In this document: positions 33,232-41,513 of the stretch, piece by piece
Layout: each line of letters starts with the position of its first letter
Numbering within the stretch: the stretch's first letter is position 1
Assembly: GCA_902478645.1 (NCBI GenBank)
Contig: CABSLV010000013.1
Location: 1 to 53,643 of the forward strand
Length of the DNA: 53,643 bases
Reading direction: 5' to 3'
Source: an uncultured Flavobacteriales bacterium
GTDB lineage: Bacteria > Bacteroidota > Bacteroidia > Flavobacteriales > UBA1820
Translations under genes and position numbers: made by a program
Notes under the pieces: generated by a model
The model's input: only the letters and a program-made list of their open reading frames with translations
Told to the model about the DNA's origin: nothing
Database searches by the model: none

Positions 33232-34083
33232 ATGTCAGCCAAATATACCCTCAAAGACCTCTGCACGCAGACCCGCAGAGACATCCTGCGCATGATCGGA
33301 GCGGTAAACTCCGGACACCCGGGCGGCTCGCTCGGTGCCACGGAATTCATGGTCGGCCTGTTCAACAAAGTCATGGACCACACCCCCGCACCGTTCGATC
33401 CCGACGGACGGGAACAGGACCTCTTCTTCCTGTCCAACGGCCACCTCTCCGCCCTGCTCTATTCCGTGTTGGCGCGCACCGGTTATTTCCCCGTATCGGA
33501 ACTGGCCACATTCCGCCGGCTGAACTCCCGCCTGCAAGGTCACCCCGCCACCAAAGAAGGGCTTCCGGGCATCCGTATGGCCTCCGGATCGCTGGGACAA
33601 GGCCTCTCGGTAGCCATCGGCGCAGCACTGACCAAAAAACTCAACGGAGACAAACACTTGGTCTATACCCTGCACGGCGACGGTGAACTGGAAGAAGGAC
33701 AAATCTGGGAAGCCATCATGTACGCCGGATCGAAAGGCGTGGACAACATTGTGGCCACCATCGACGCCAACGGTTGCCAGATCGACGGCACGACCGACCA
33801 AGTCATGTCTTTGGGCAACCTGGAAGACAAATTCCGCGCTTTCGGTTGGGACGTGATACACATCGGCGACGGCAACGACGTCGAGCAGGTGATCTTCGGC
33901 CTTGAAAAAGCCAAAGCCATGACCGGAAAAGGACGCCCCATCGCTGTGATCATGAAGACAATGATGGGCAACGGCGTGGACTTCATGATGCATACCCACA
34001 AATGGCACGGGCAGGCACCGAACAAGGAACAACTCGAGAAAGCGCTCGCACAGAATCCCGAAACCGTCCTGGGAGACTATTAA
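33232..34083 (+). CDS. transketolase, N-terminal subunit
   Basis: The thiamine-diphosphate-binding half of a split transketolase, 283 residues from ATG 33232 (MSAKYTLKDLCTQTRRD). Landmarks: AVNSGHPGGSLGATEFMVGL near residue 25, FFLSNGHLSALLYSV, GIRMASGSLGQGLSVAIGAA, and the ThDP motif HGDGELEEGQIWE ending in IDANG. Transketolase moves two-carbon units between sugar phosphates in the non-oxidative pentose phosphate pathway. The second half is the next gene, 25 bases downstream. An upstream reading frame to 31981 overlaps fmt and is not coding. Confidence 0.95.
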   Translation: MSAKYTLKDLCTQTRRDILRMIGAVNSGHPGGSLGATEFMVGLFNKVMDHTPAPFDPDGREQDLFFLSNGHLSALLYSVLARTGYFPVSELATFRRLNSRLQGHPATKEGLPGIRMASGSLGQGLSVAIGAALTKKLNGDKHLVYTLHGDGELEEGQIWEAIMYAGSKGVDNIVATIDANGCQIDGTTDQVMSLGNLEDKFRAFGWDVIHIGDGNDVEQVIFGLEKAKAMTGKGRPIAVIMKTMMGNGVDFMMHTHKWHGQAPNKEQLEKALAQNPETVLGDY

Positions 34084-34108
34084 TCCAACCACGTAAGGCA
34101 CACCACAC

Positions 34109-35068
34109 ATGAAAAAATACGAAATACTGGGCAACAATGACACCCGCAGCGGTTTCGGCGACGCGCTGGCCATCCTGGGCAATGAAAACCCGAATGTGGT
34201 CGCATTGTGCGCCGACTTGACCGGTTCGCTCAAAATGGACAAATTCGCCGCCGAGCATCCCGACAGATTCTTCCAGGTAGGCATCGCCGAAGCCAACATG
34301 ATCGGCATCGCCGCCGGCATGACCATCGGCGGGAAAATCCCCTTCACCGGCACCTTCGCCAATTTTTCCACCGCCCGCGTTTACGACCAGATCCGCCAGA
34401 GCGTAGCCTACTCCGGCAAGAACGTCAAGATCTGCGCTTCGCACGCCGGCCTCACCCTGGGCGAAGACGGAGCCACCCACCAAACGCTCGAAGACATCGG
34501 GATGATGAAGATGCTGCCGGGTATGGTAGTGATCAATCCCTGCGACTACAACCAGACCAAAGCCGCCACCTTGGCCATCGCCGACTACGTCGGTCCGGTG
34601 TACCTGCGCTTCGGCCGCCCGAAAGTGCCCATCTTCATTCCCGAGGACCAGCCTTTCGAGATCGGAAAAGCTCTCCGGCTCACCGAAGGGCGCGATGTAA
34701 CCATCGTAGCAACCGGTCATTTGGTTTGGGAAGCGCTCAAGGCCGCCGAAATCCTCGAAGGCCGGGGCATCTCTGCCGAGGTCATCGACATGCACACCAT
34801 CAAGCCGCTCGATGAGAAAGCCATCCTGGACTCCATCGCCGTAACAGGCTGTCTGGTTTCCGCCGAAGAGCACAACATCAAAGGCGGTCTGGGCGAAAGC
34901 ATCGCATCGGTACTGGTACGCAACCGGCCGGTCCCGCAGGAATTCGTCGCCGTGATGGATACCTTCGGCGAGTCGGGCACTCCGGCCGAACTGATGGCCA
35001 AATACCATCTCAATGCCGAAGCCATCGTTTCGAAGGCCGAACGCGCTATTTCCCGCAAACGGAAATAA
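34109..35068 (+). CDS. transketolase, C-terminal subunit
   Basis: A 319-residue protein containing the pyrimidine-binding and C-terminal domains of a split transketolase. Landmarks are VVALCADLTGSLKMDKFA, PDRFFQVGIAEANMIGIAAG (the Glu of IAEANM activates ThDP), FSTARVYDQIRQSVAYSGKN, CASHAGLTLGEDGATHQTLE, and a C-terminal domain with STAEEHN-like SAEEHNIKGGLG. It pairs with the preceding gene to form the active enzyme; split forms are common in Bacteroidota, Firmicutes and archaea. 1-deoxyxylulose-5-phosphate synthase was considered, but the gene split and motifs fit transketolase better. Confidence 0.94.
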   Translation: MKKYEILGNNDTRSGFGDALAILGNENPNVVALCADLTGSLKMDKFAAEHPDRFFQVGIAEANMIGIAAGMTIGGKIPFTGTFANFSTARVYDQIRQSVAYSGKNVKICASHAGLTLGEDGATHQTLEDIGMMKMLPGMVVINPCDYNQTKAATLAIADYVGPVYLRFGRPKVPIFIPEDQPFEIGKALRLTEGRDVTIVATGHLVWEALKAAEILEGRGISAEVIDMHTIKPLDEKAILDSIAVTGCLVSAEEHNIKGGLGESIASVLVRNRPVPQEFVAVMDTFGESGTPAELMAKYHLNAEAIVSKAERAISRKRK

Positions 35069-35085
35069 AACATTCCGCATACATT

Positions 35086-35129
35086 CGTCGCAGGGTCGGG
35101 GGCTGCAGCCCCCGACCCTGCGACGTTTT
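35086..35129 (+). terminator. terminator: 20-bp perfect palindrome followed by T-run
   Basis: Arms 35086-35105 and 35106-35125 are perfect reverse complements with centre CTGCAG and no extra loop base, followed by TTTT. It is 17 bases after the transketolase C-terminal stop. Confidence 0.85.
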
Positions 35130-35435
35130 CCGGCAAAGCCTCCCGACCGCTTTTCCGGAACACACAACAAACTGTTTTTCTGCAACAAATAGCCTATTTC
35201 CTTTCATATCGGCAGGCAACGATTTCCCATTTGCGCTTTTTCTATGGTTTCCACACAAAAAAAGCAGGGCTACCACTTTATTTTCCAGGAAAAAAGGCGT
35301 AACTTCGCTCCCACCTCCCGGGGGGTGGAAAGAAACCGTTTCACCGCTTGAAAATCAGGAGATTTTGAAAAAATAAATCAATTAAAATAAACCCATCCCG
35401 TGGCTTCAAAACGCGGGGATCAAACCAAACACATT
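35130..35435 (+). other. leader region upstream of ppdK
   Basis: About 300 bases without a gene, AT-rich. It holds a weak -7-like element at 35300 and a GC-rich hairpin at 35311-35328 (CCACCTCC pairing with GGGGGTGG). A small AAAATC-AGGA-GATTTT hairpin lies at 35351-35366. No riboswitch consensus or leader peptide was recognised. Confidence 0.4.
35300..35307 (+). promoter_or_regulatory. weak -7-like element (TAACTTCG) for ppdK
   Basis: One mismatch to TAnnTTTG. If used, the mRNA leader is about 120 bases and contains the hairpin at 35311-35328. Confidence 0.3.
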
Positions 35436-38168
35436 ATGAGCAACGTAAAGTATGTTTACACGTTCGGCGATGGAAAAGCCGAAGGGAAAGCAGACATGAA
35501 AAACCTGCTCGGCGGTAAGGGTGCCAACCTGGCCGAAATGAACCTGCTGGGACTTCCCGTTCCGGCCGGCTTCACCATCACCACCGAGGTCTGCACGATC
35601 TACAACCAGCAGGGCAAGGATGCCGTGGTAAAACTCATCGAAAATGACGTTAAGGCCGGCATCGCTCACATGGAAAAACTCATGAACGCCAAGTTCGGTT
35701 CCAAAGGCGAGGCATTCCCCTTGATGGTATCCGTACGTTCCGGTGCCCGCGTTTCCATGCCGGGTATGATGAACACGGTCCTCAACCTGGGTATCAATGA
35801 CGACGCTGTGAAGCTCCTGGCCGATAAATCCGGCAACCCGCGTTTCGCTTGGGACTCCTACCGTCGTTTCATTCAGATGTACGGCGACGTGGTCATGGGC
35901 GTATCGGCTGCCAAAGGCGAAATCGACCCGTTCGAAGTTGAGATCGACAAACTGAAAGAAGAGCGTGGCATCAAGCAGGACACCGAATTTACTGTTGAAG
36001 ACCTCCAGAAACTGGTCGTTGCCTTCAAACAGGTGGTAAAAGAACGCTCCGGAAAAGAATTCCCGACCAATCCTTGGGATCAGCTCTGGGGAGCCATCTG
36101 CGCCGTGTTCGATTCCTGGAACACCGAGCGTGCCGTACTGTACCGTCAGCTCAACCAGATCCCCGAAGAATGGGGTACGGCCGTCAACGTACAGTCGATG
36201 GTTTACGGAAACATGGGCGACCGTTCGGCTACCGGTGTAGCCTTCACGCGTGACGCCGCTACCGGTGAGGACATCTTCAACGGCGAATACCTGATCAACG
36301 CACAGGGTGAAGACGTGGTAGCCGGTATCCGCACCCCGCAGGAGATCACCATCGAGGGTTCGCGCCGTTGGGCCAAACTGCAGGGCATTTCCGAGGAAGA
36401 GCGCAAAGCAAAATATCCTTCTCTCGAAGAGGCTATGCCCGAGGCTTACGCAGCTCTGAACGCTACCCAGGAAAAACTGGAAAACCACTTCCACGACATG
36501 CAGGATATGGAATTCACCATCCAGGACGGCAAACTGTGGATGCTGCAGACCCGCAACGGTAAGCGCACGGGTACGGCTATGGTCAAGATGGCCATCGACA
36601 TGCTCAAACAGGGTATGATCGACGAAAAGACCGCTCTGCTGCGTCTGGAGCCCAACAAACTGGACGAGCTCCTGCACCCGGTATTCGACAAGGCTGCCCT
36701 GAAAGCTGCCAAGGTGCTGACCAAGGGTCTTCCCGCATCCCCGGGCGCTGCCTGCGGTCGCGTAGTATTCTTCGCCGACGAAGCCGAAGAATGGAAGAAC
36801 CGCGGTGAAAAAGTCGTTCTGGTACGTCAGGAAACCTCTCCGGAAGACCTTCGCGGTATGCACGTATCCGAGGGTATCCTCACCGCACGCGGCGGTATGA
36901 CCTCGCACGCTGCCGTAGTAGCGCGCGGTATGGGTAAATGCTGCGTATCGGGTGCCGGCGATGTAGTGGTTGACTACCAGAAACGTCAGTTCTCGGTAGG
37001 CGACACCGTGATCAAGGAAGGCGACTGGATCTCCCTGAACGGTTCCACCGGTGAAGTTTACCTGGGCAAGGTAGAAACCGCTGCCGCTTCGCTGGACGAG
37101 GACTTCCAGGCTGTGATGAACCTGGCCGACAAGTTCACCCGGATGTACGTTCGCACCAATGCCGACACGCCGCACGACGCTCAGGTAGCCCGCAACTTCG
37201 GCGCCAAGGGCGTAGGTCTTTGCCGCACGGAGCACATGTTCTTCGAGGGCGACCGCATCGACGCCATGCGTGAGATGATCCTTTCCGACACGGTAGAACA
37301 GCGCCGTGCCGCTCTGGCCAAGATCCTGCCGATGCAACGTGCCGACTTTGAGGGCATCCTCAAAGCCATGGACGGCCTGGGTGTAACCATCCGTCTGCTC
37401 GACCCGCCGCTGCACGAGTTCACACCCAACGAACCGGCTTCGCAGAAATACATGGCCGAGAAGATGGGCCTGACTCCGGAGAAAGTCAAAGAGAAAGTAG
37501 ACGCTCTGCACGAATTCAACCCGATGCTCGGTCACCGCGGTTGCCGTCTGGGTATCACCTACCCCGAGATCACCGAAATGCAGGCTCGCGCCATCATGGA
37601 GGCTGCTTGCAACCTGAAGAAACAGGGTCTGGATCCCAAACCCGAGATCATGGTTCCGCTGGTAGGCACCATCAAGGAGCTCAAACAGCAGGCCGAGATC
37701 ATCCGCTCGACCGCCGAAACGGTATTTGCCGAACAGGGCGTGAAAGTGGACTACATGCTGGGTACGATGATCGAGATCCCGCGCGCTGCCCTGACGGCCG
37801 ACCAGATCGCCGAAGTAGCTCAGTTCTTCTCGTTCGGTACCAACGACCTGACGCAGATGACCTTCGGTTACTCCCGTGACGACGCCGGCAAGTTCCTGCC
37901 CGAGTACATCAAGAAAGGCATCCTCAAGACCGATCCTTTCGCCGTGCTCGACCAGGAAGGCGTTGGCCAGTTGGTAGAAATGGGTGTGAAGAAAGGCCGC
38001 TCGACCAACCCCGACCTGAAAGTCGGCATCTGCGGTGAGCACGGAGGTGAACCCTCTTCGGTCATCTTCTGCGACAAGGTAGGCATGAACTACGTTTCCT
38101 GCTCGCCGTTCCGCGTGCCCATCGCCCGCGTAGCCGCCGCTCAGGCTGCCCTGATGCACCAGAAGTAA
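35436..38168 (+). CDS. ppdK: pyruvate, phosphate dikinase
   Basis: Interconverts pyruvate, ATP and phosphate with PEP, AMP and pyrophosphate, allowing PPi-linked glycolysis or gluconeogenesis. The protein is 910 residues from ATG 35436. The N-terminal ATP-grasp domain has NLLGGKGANLAEMN near residue 20 and SVRSGARVSMPGMMNTVLNLG near residue 100. The swivelling domain carries the phospho-His in GGMTSHAAVVARGMGKCC near residue 490. The C-terminal PEP domain has GLCRTEHMFFE and MLGHRGCRLGITYPE, with SFGTNDLTQMTFGYSRDD near residue 810. Codon bias towards GGT, CGT and GTA is strong, indicating high expression. The GTG start at 35400 is less likely. Confidence 0.97.
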   Translation: MSNVKYVYTFGDGKAEGKADMKNLLGGKGANLAEMNLLGLPVPAGFTITTEVCTIYNQQGKDAVVKLIENDVKAGIAHMEKLMNAKFGSKGEAFPLMVSVRSGARVSMPGMMNTVLNLGINDDAVKLLADKSGNPRFAWDSYRRFIQMYGDVVMGVSAAKGEIDPFEVEIDKLKEERGIKQDTEFTVEDLQKLVVAFKQVVKERSGKEFPTNPWDQLWGAICAVFDSWNTERAVLYRQLNQIPEEWGTAVNVQSMVYGNMGDRSATGVAFTRDAATGEDIFNGEYLINAQGEDVVAGIRTPQEITIEGSRRWAKLQGISEEERKAKYPSLEEAMPEAYAALNATQEKLENHFHDMQDMEFTIQDGKLWMLQTRNGKRTGTAMVKMAIDMLKQGMIDEKTALLRLEPNKLDELLHPVFDKAALKAAKVLTKGLPASPGAACGRVVFFADEAEEWKNRGEKVVLVRQETSPEDLRGMHVSEGILTARGGMTSHAAVVARGMGKCCVSGAGDVVVDYQKRQFSVGDTVIKEGDWISLNGSTGEVYLGKVETAAASLDEDFQAVMNLADKFTRMYVRTNADTPHDAQVARNFGAKGVGLCRTEHMFFEGDRIDAMREMILSDTVEQRRAALAKILPMQRADFEGILKAMDGLGVTIRLLDPPLHEFTPNEPASQKYMAEKMGLTPEKVKEKVDALHEFNPMLGHRGCRLGITYPEITEMQARAIMEAACNLKKQGLDPKPEIMVPLVGTIKELKQQAEIIRSTAETVFAEQGVKVDYMLGTMIEIPRAALTADQIAEVAQFFSFGTNDLTQMTFGYSRDDAGKFLPEYIKKGILKTDPFAVLDQEGVGQLVEMGVKKGRSTNPDLKVGICGEHGGEPSSVIFCDKVGMNYVSCSPFRVPIARVAAAQAALMHQK

Positions 38169-38191
38169 TCCAACACTTCTCGATATGCACG

Positions 38192-38225
38192 AACCGCCCC
38201 GGGGAAACCCCGGGGCGGTTTTTTT
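38192..38225 (+). terminator. rho-independent terminator of ppdK
   Basis: Perfect 13-bp GC-rich stem AACCGCCCCGGGG with loop AAA and five T after it; 24 bases beyond the stop. Confidence 0.95.
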
Positions 38226-38330
38226 GTACCCGATAAAACAGGCTTCATCCGCTCTGTCTGCTTCCCGGCCTAAAATCCCGTTTCTCTTTCGCCACACACA
38301 TGGATCCCCCGAAAAAAGTAAAACCTGTAA

Positions 38331-38374
38331 AAAAGCCGCGAGGCTGTCAAACAGATGTTTGACAGCCTCGCGGC
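38331..38374 (-). terminator. terminator of the deacetylase-like gene
   Basis: 19-bp perfect arms (38335-38353 and 38356-38374) followed on the minus strand by TTTTTT. It lies about 125 bases after the stop at 38499, so the mRNA has a longer 3' end than usual here. The stretch between holds no visible gene. Confidence 0.85.
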
Positions 38375-38498
38375 CTGCACGGGATATCCATTTCAGCCTA
38401 TCGGGCTCCTCCCGCCAACATCTCCACGTCCCTTTCCGGCGGGCAAAGGAGCCGTTTCAAGAAAAGGACAGGCCTTCGCGGATTTGAACCACTGCCGT

Positions 38499-39323
38499 TC
38501 AGTCCTGCTCGGCGGCGATCACATCGTGGAAGGTTTTGAACCCGTACCCCTTCTCTCTCAACTTTTCGATGATCTCTCCCAAGTGATTGTACAGGCGGTC
38601 GTCGTCCGTCCGGTTGGGGTAATTCATGGCATGGATCAGGATAATCGCACCGTTGAGCCCGTGTTCCTGTTCAAATTTCCAAATATTGTCCATCAACTGT
38701 TGCGCCGAATGGTACGAAGGTTCTCCGGGGCCCATCCAGTCCAAACCGGTCACCAGGCCTTCGGTCGGGTTGGCCAATTCGTACCCCAGGCGGCGCAGGG
38801 CGTCGGCGCTGAACTGGTTGTAATGCTCATACGGGGGGATCATCCAACGATACTGCTCTTTCTTCAGCCCGAATTTCTCCAACTCGGCTTCCATCCCCTG
38901 GATGTCCCGCGCCAGGGAATCCTCCGTAACCAAATTGACCGAGCGGTCGCCGTACGAACAAAGCAGAAGGTGCCGGTCGGAATGCGCGGAAAGGTAATGC
39001 CCTTGGTCGATGATGTCGCGGATCACCTGCTGGTAACGATCTACCCGGAAACAGTTCCCGGTGGGAAAAAACGAACCCTTCACTCCGTGTTCGGCCAGGA
39101 TTTCCAGAACAGGCGCTGCGCCGTCGAAATTTTCGAAATACCCGTCGTCATCGGTACTGTAATGCCCGGTAAAGACCAGATAAACGGATTTTTCATTCGG
39201 GTTGATGCGCTGGGTTACCCCATAGTCGTCTTTTACCAGTTCGAGTTCCGGGGTTTTGTCGCGGCATCCTGCCATGGCCAACAGGCCGGCCAGCAGAAGC
39301 ACGGAAAAGATCGTTTTTTTCAT
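38499..39323 (-). CDS. polysaccharide deacetylase family lipoprotein (atypical NodB)
   Basis: A 274-residue lipoprotein from ATG 39323 (MKKTIFSVLLLAGLLAMAGC, lipid Cys20). It shows a NodB-like fold: the first strand motif reads VYLVFTGHYSTDDDG rather than the common TFDDG, and metal-binding HxxxH appears as AHSDRHLL near residue 115. WMIPPYEHYN near 175 corresponds to the family's RPPY region, and ILIHAMNYPNRTDD near 240 to the LxH motif. The FTGH version occurs in a Bacteroidota-specific branch, as far as I recall. It may remove acetyl groups from envelope or dietary glycans, but with the altered motif activity is uncertain. A start at 39389 gives no signal peptide at its N-terminus. Confidence 0.82.
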   Translation of the reverse strand: MKKTIFSVLLLAGLLAMAGCRDKTPELELVKDDYGVTQRINPNEKSVYLVFTGHYSTDDDGYFENFDGAAPVLEILAEHGVKGSFFPTGNCFRVDRYQQVIRDIIDQGHYLSAHSDRHLLLCSYGDRSVNLVTEDSLARDIQGMEAELEKFGLKKEQYRWMIPPYEHYNQFSADALRRLGYELANPTEGLVTGLDWMGPGEPSYHSAQQLMDNIWKFEQEHGLNGAIILIHAMNYPNRTDDDRLYNHLGEIIEKLREKGYGFKTFHDVIAAEQD

Positions 39324-39488
39324 GTTGCAGATCGGTATATTTTGGTTGTACGGGGATAAAGGTAATCCAAAATGGTGAATCGGCCGCATATCCCTTGGCC
39401 TTCTTTTTTGAAAAAAGAGGACGGCAAAGCCCCTCGGGACGGCTTTTCACTCCGACCCGGAAAGCGGAAGTCCTCCGCCGCTGGGGGA

Positions 39489-40634
39489 TCACTTGAACCG
39501 AAATTCAAACAAAATGGGATTAGCCTGCTGCGGATCACCTGCACGCGCGAGCAACTCTTTTGCGGCGGCATAGGCCGGTTCGTTCTCCCGGCTCCGATGG
39601 TTTTCCAATGCTTCGGCCAGCAGATAGGGTTGCACCAAGGACACGAATCCGTCCTGAGAAGCCCCGATCGTCATCATGCCCAGCGATACGGCCGGATCCA
39701 GATAAGTAATATCATCCTCCAATACCCCTTCCATCCCGGGAAGGAGCCCATAACGCACGGCACGCCCCGATGGGAAATCAAGTACATACAGCCAAGCCCG
39801 ATCCCCGGCCAAAGCCGCGAAAGCCATTTGCGTGGCACATGCCGTCAATCCATTTACTTTCAACGCCTCAGTATGGTTTTGAGGATATTCAAACCCTTCC
39901 TGCGCCACCCACTGCTGTTCCTGTCGGGTTCCGATAGCGTTTTCGTCGTCCAGGAGGCGGGCCGTCCCCTCCTTACCGTCTGCGTACCACCAAAGATCGG
40001 CGGTATAGGCTCCATTTTGGAAAAAGATGCGACCGTCGCACAAGATAAAAGGAATTGTTTTTCTCAAGCGTAATGATTGTGTAAACTTCACATACCGCCC
40101 CATATCTTTTCCTGTAGTGTCTACCACAACAATAGCTTCTTTTTCCCTAGAAGCATTAAGCATTATATTTCCATTTGGAAGAAGTTTGATATTAGTCGCT
40201 ATAAACGGAAGCTCTACTCTCCGGACAAAGTCGCCTTCCAAAGTATAAAAATACACCTTGTCGGCATCCAAAACCGCTATCCGCTCGCCCAGAACATCGA
40301 AATCGCCCATTTGTTGGTACTCGCCCGGCCCGGCTCCGACGCGGTCGATCTGGCCGCGATACTTTCCATCTCCGTCGAACATCAAAATGTTTTTCCAATC
40401 GCAGGCCAGGTAATACATTCCGTTTTCCTTAACGATTTTCATCACCTCCCCTACCAAGGATCCCTCGGTAGTCTCCAGCGGCACAAGCACATGGGAAGAC
40501 AGCACTTCCGACAACTTTACAACTCCACGTTCATCCGCCACGTCTGCGAACAACACTTCCCCCTCCGGAGCTGCCTCCGAACAGGCCGCCAGAAATCCTA
40601 CTGCGACGGCCCACAAAAGTCCTCTTTTCCTCAT
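39489..40634 (-). CDS. 6-bladed beta-propeller lipoprotein
   Basis: A 381-residue lipoprotein (MRKRGLLWAVAVGFLAAC, lipid Cys18). After a short linker comes the domain opening typical of Bacteroidota 6-bladed beta-propeller (DUF4934-like) proteins: KLSEVLSSHVLVPLETTEGS followed by repeated blades such as NILMFDGDGKYRGQIDRVG, GPGEYQQMGDFDV and VYFYTLEGDFVRRVELPF. The family is widespread in Bacteroidota and has no established function; most members are exported. It shares the same N-terminal pattern with the gene at 41514, on the other side of tRNA-Lys and the PUR gene. Confidence 0.85.
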   Translation of the reverse strand: MRKRGLLWAVAVGFLAACSEAAPEGEVLFADVADERGVVKLSEVLSSHVLVPLETTEGSLVGEVMKIVKENGMYYLACDWKNILMFDGDGKYRGQIDRVGAGPGEYQQMGDFDVLGERIAVLDADKVYFYTLEGDFVRRVELPFIATNIKLLPNGNIMLNASREKEAIVVVDTTGKDMGRYVKFTQSLRLRKTIPFILCDGRIFFQNGAYTADLWWYADGKEGTARLLDDENAIGTRQEQQWVAQEGFEYPQNHTEALKVNGLTACATQMAFAALAGDRAWLYVLDFPSGRAVRYGLLPGMEGVLEDDITYLDPAVSLGMMTIGASQDGFVSLVQPYLLAEALENHRSRENEPAYAAAKELLARAGDPQQANPILFEFRFK

Positions 40635-40802
40635 CGGTTTTCTTGCTTATTTTTCCTGCAAAATACACACGCATGCCCCGAGGGGGAGTGCGGTTTATCG
40701 GATTGTAAAAGTTAAAAAAAAAAGAATCGTTCAATCGAATGGCTTTCAAAAAATACCCTTATTCTCCTTCTCCGATCGGTCATCCATCCGAGAACAGAAG
40801 CC

Positions 40803-40839
40803 ATAAAAAAAGTCCTGCAAGCCATCGACTTGCAGGACT
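40803..40839 (-). terminator. terminator downstream of tRNA-Lys
   Basis: 11-bp perfect arms (40811-40821 and 40829-40839) followed on the minus strand by TTTTTT, six bases beyond the tRNA end. Confidence 0.9.
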
Positions 40840-40844
40840 GTCCG

Positions 40845-40917
40845 TGTTCCGGGTGGGGCTCGAACCCACGACCCATTGATTAAGAGTCAATTGCTCTACC
40901 AACTGAGCTACCGAAAC
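40845..40917 (-). tRNA. tRNA-Lys (CUU)
   Basis: A 73-base cloverleaf on the minus strand. The acceptor GTTTCGG pairs with CCGGAAC, and the D-arm contains TAGCTCAGTTGGTAGAGC. The anticodon stem ATTGA/TCAAT encloses loop CTCTTAA with anticodon CTT. The T-arm is GTGGG-TTCGAGC-CCCAC. CCA is not encoded. It has its own promoter and terminator and reads as a single-gene unit. Confidence 0.97.
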
Positions 40918-40952
40918 GTTCGATGAGGTTTTCACCCCCTCGTTTGCGGACA

Positions 40953-40983
40953 CAAAAGTAATACTATTATTTGTCCTGAGCAA
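40953..40983 (-). promoter_or_regulatory. Bacteroidota-type promoter for tRNA-Lys
   Basis: On the minus strand: TTG at 40983-40981 and TACTTTTG at 40960-40953, spaced by 20 bases. The -7 box lies 35 bases before the tRNA 5' end. Confidence 0.6.
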
Positions 40984-41052
40984 TAAAAAAATGTTTTTTT
41001 TAATTTGCGCGAAAGTTTTCCCTCACAATGTGCGCAAGTGTCAAATATTTTT

Positions 41053-41060
41053 TAGCTTTG
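41053..41060 (+). promoter_or_regulatory. -7 promoter element (TAGCTTTG) for the PUR gene
   Basis: Exact TAnnTTTG match 32 bases before the ATG at 41093. Confidence 0.55.
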
Positions 41061-41092
41061 TAGTAACATCTATCATTAAATCCTAACCAAAA

Positions 41093-41488
41093 ATGGCAGA
41101 AAACGAATTTCAGGCAAATGAAGAAATCTTTTCCAAAGCACTTCGTGCCGGACGCCGAACCTATTTCTTCGATGTGAGGGCCACGAAAGCGGGGGATTAC
41201 TATCTGACGATTACCGAGAGCAAGAAGTTCAGTCAGGACTCGGGAGAAAACGAATACAAGAAGCACAAGATATACCTGTACAAGGAAGACTTCGAAGCGT
41301 TCCGGGCTTTCCTGAACGAAGCCACCGACTTTATCCTGCGGGAAAAAGGCACCGAAGTCATCTCCGAACGCCACATAAAAGACTTCAAAAAACCTTCGTA
41401 TGACGCCCCGGACGAAGGACGCGAGAAAAAAACGGAGAGCGACGCCCTCACCAGCCGCTTTACCGATATCGAATTCGAGGACATCTGA
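41093..41488 (+). CDS. PUR family DNA/RNA-binding protein (DUF3276)
   Basis: A 131-residue cytoplasmic protein. Residues about 12-90 are a PUR domain: IFSKALRAGRRTYFFDVRAT, DYYLTITESKKFSQ and HKIYLYKEDFEAFRAFLNEA, a beta-beta-beta-beta-alpha unit as in Pur-alpha repeats. A charged, probably disordered tail follows (PDEGREKKTESD). PUR proteins of Bacteroidetes and spirochaetes bind single-stranded DNA or RNA; specific targets are unknown. The next gene starts 25 bases later and may share the transcript. Confidence 0.92.
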   Translation: MAENEFQANEEIFSKALRAGRRTYFFDVRATKAGDYYLTITESKKFSQDSGENEYKKHKIYLYKEDFEAFRAFLNEATDFILREKGTEVISERHIKDFKKPSYDAPDEGREKKTESDALTSRFTDIEFEDI

Positions 41489-41513
41489 TATTTCCACCAA
41501 TACCCGCATCGCC

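Noticed and set aside
31981..34083. 700-residue fusion upstream of transketolase
   Set aside because: The upstream part is antisense to fmt and crosses the promoter and the cloverleaf element; ATG 33232 gives the family N-terminus.
35406..38297. 963-residue open frame on the minus strand
   Set aside because: Antisense to ppdK. Strong codon bias in ppdK suppresses stops on the other strand. No recognisable protein features.
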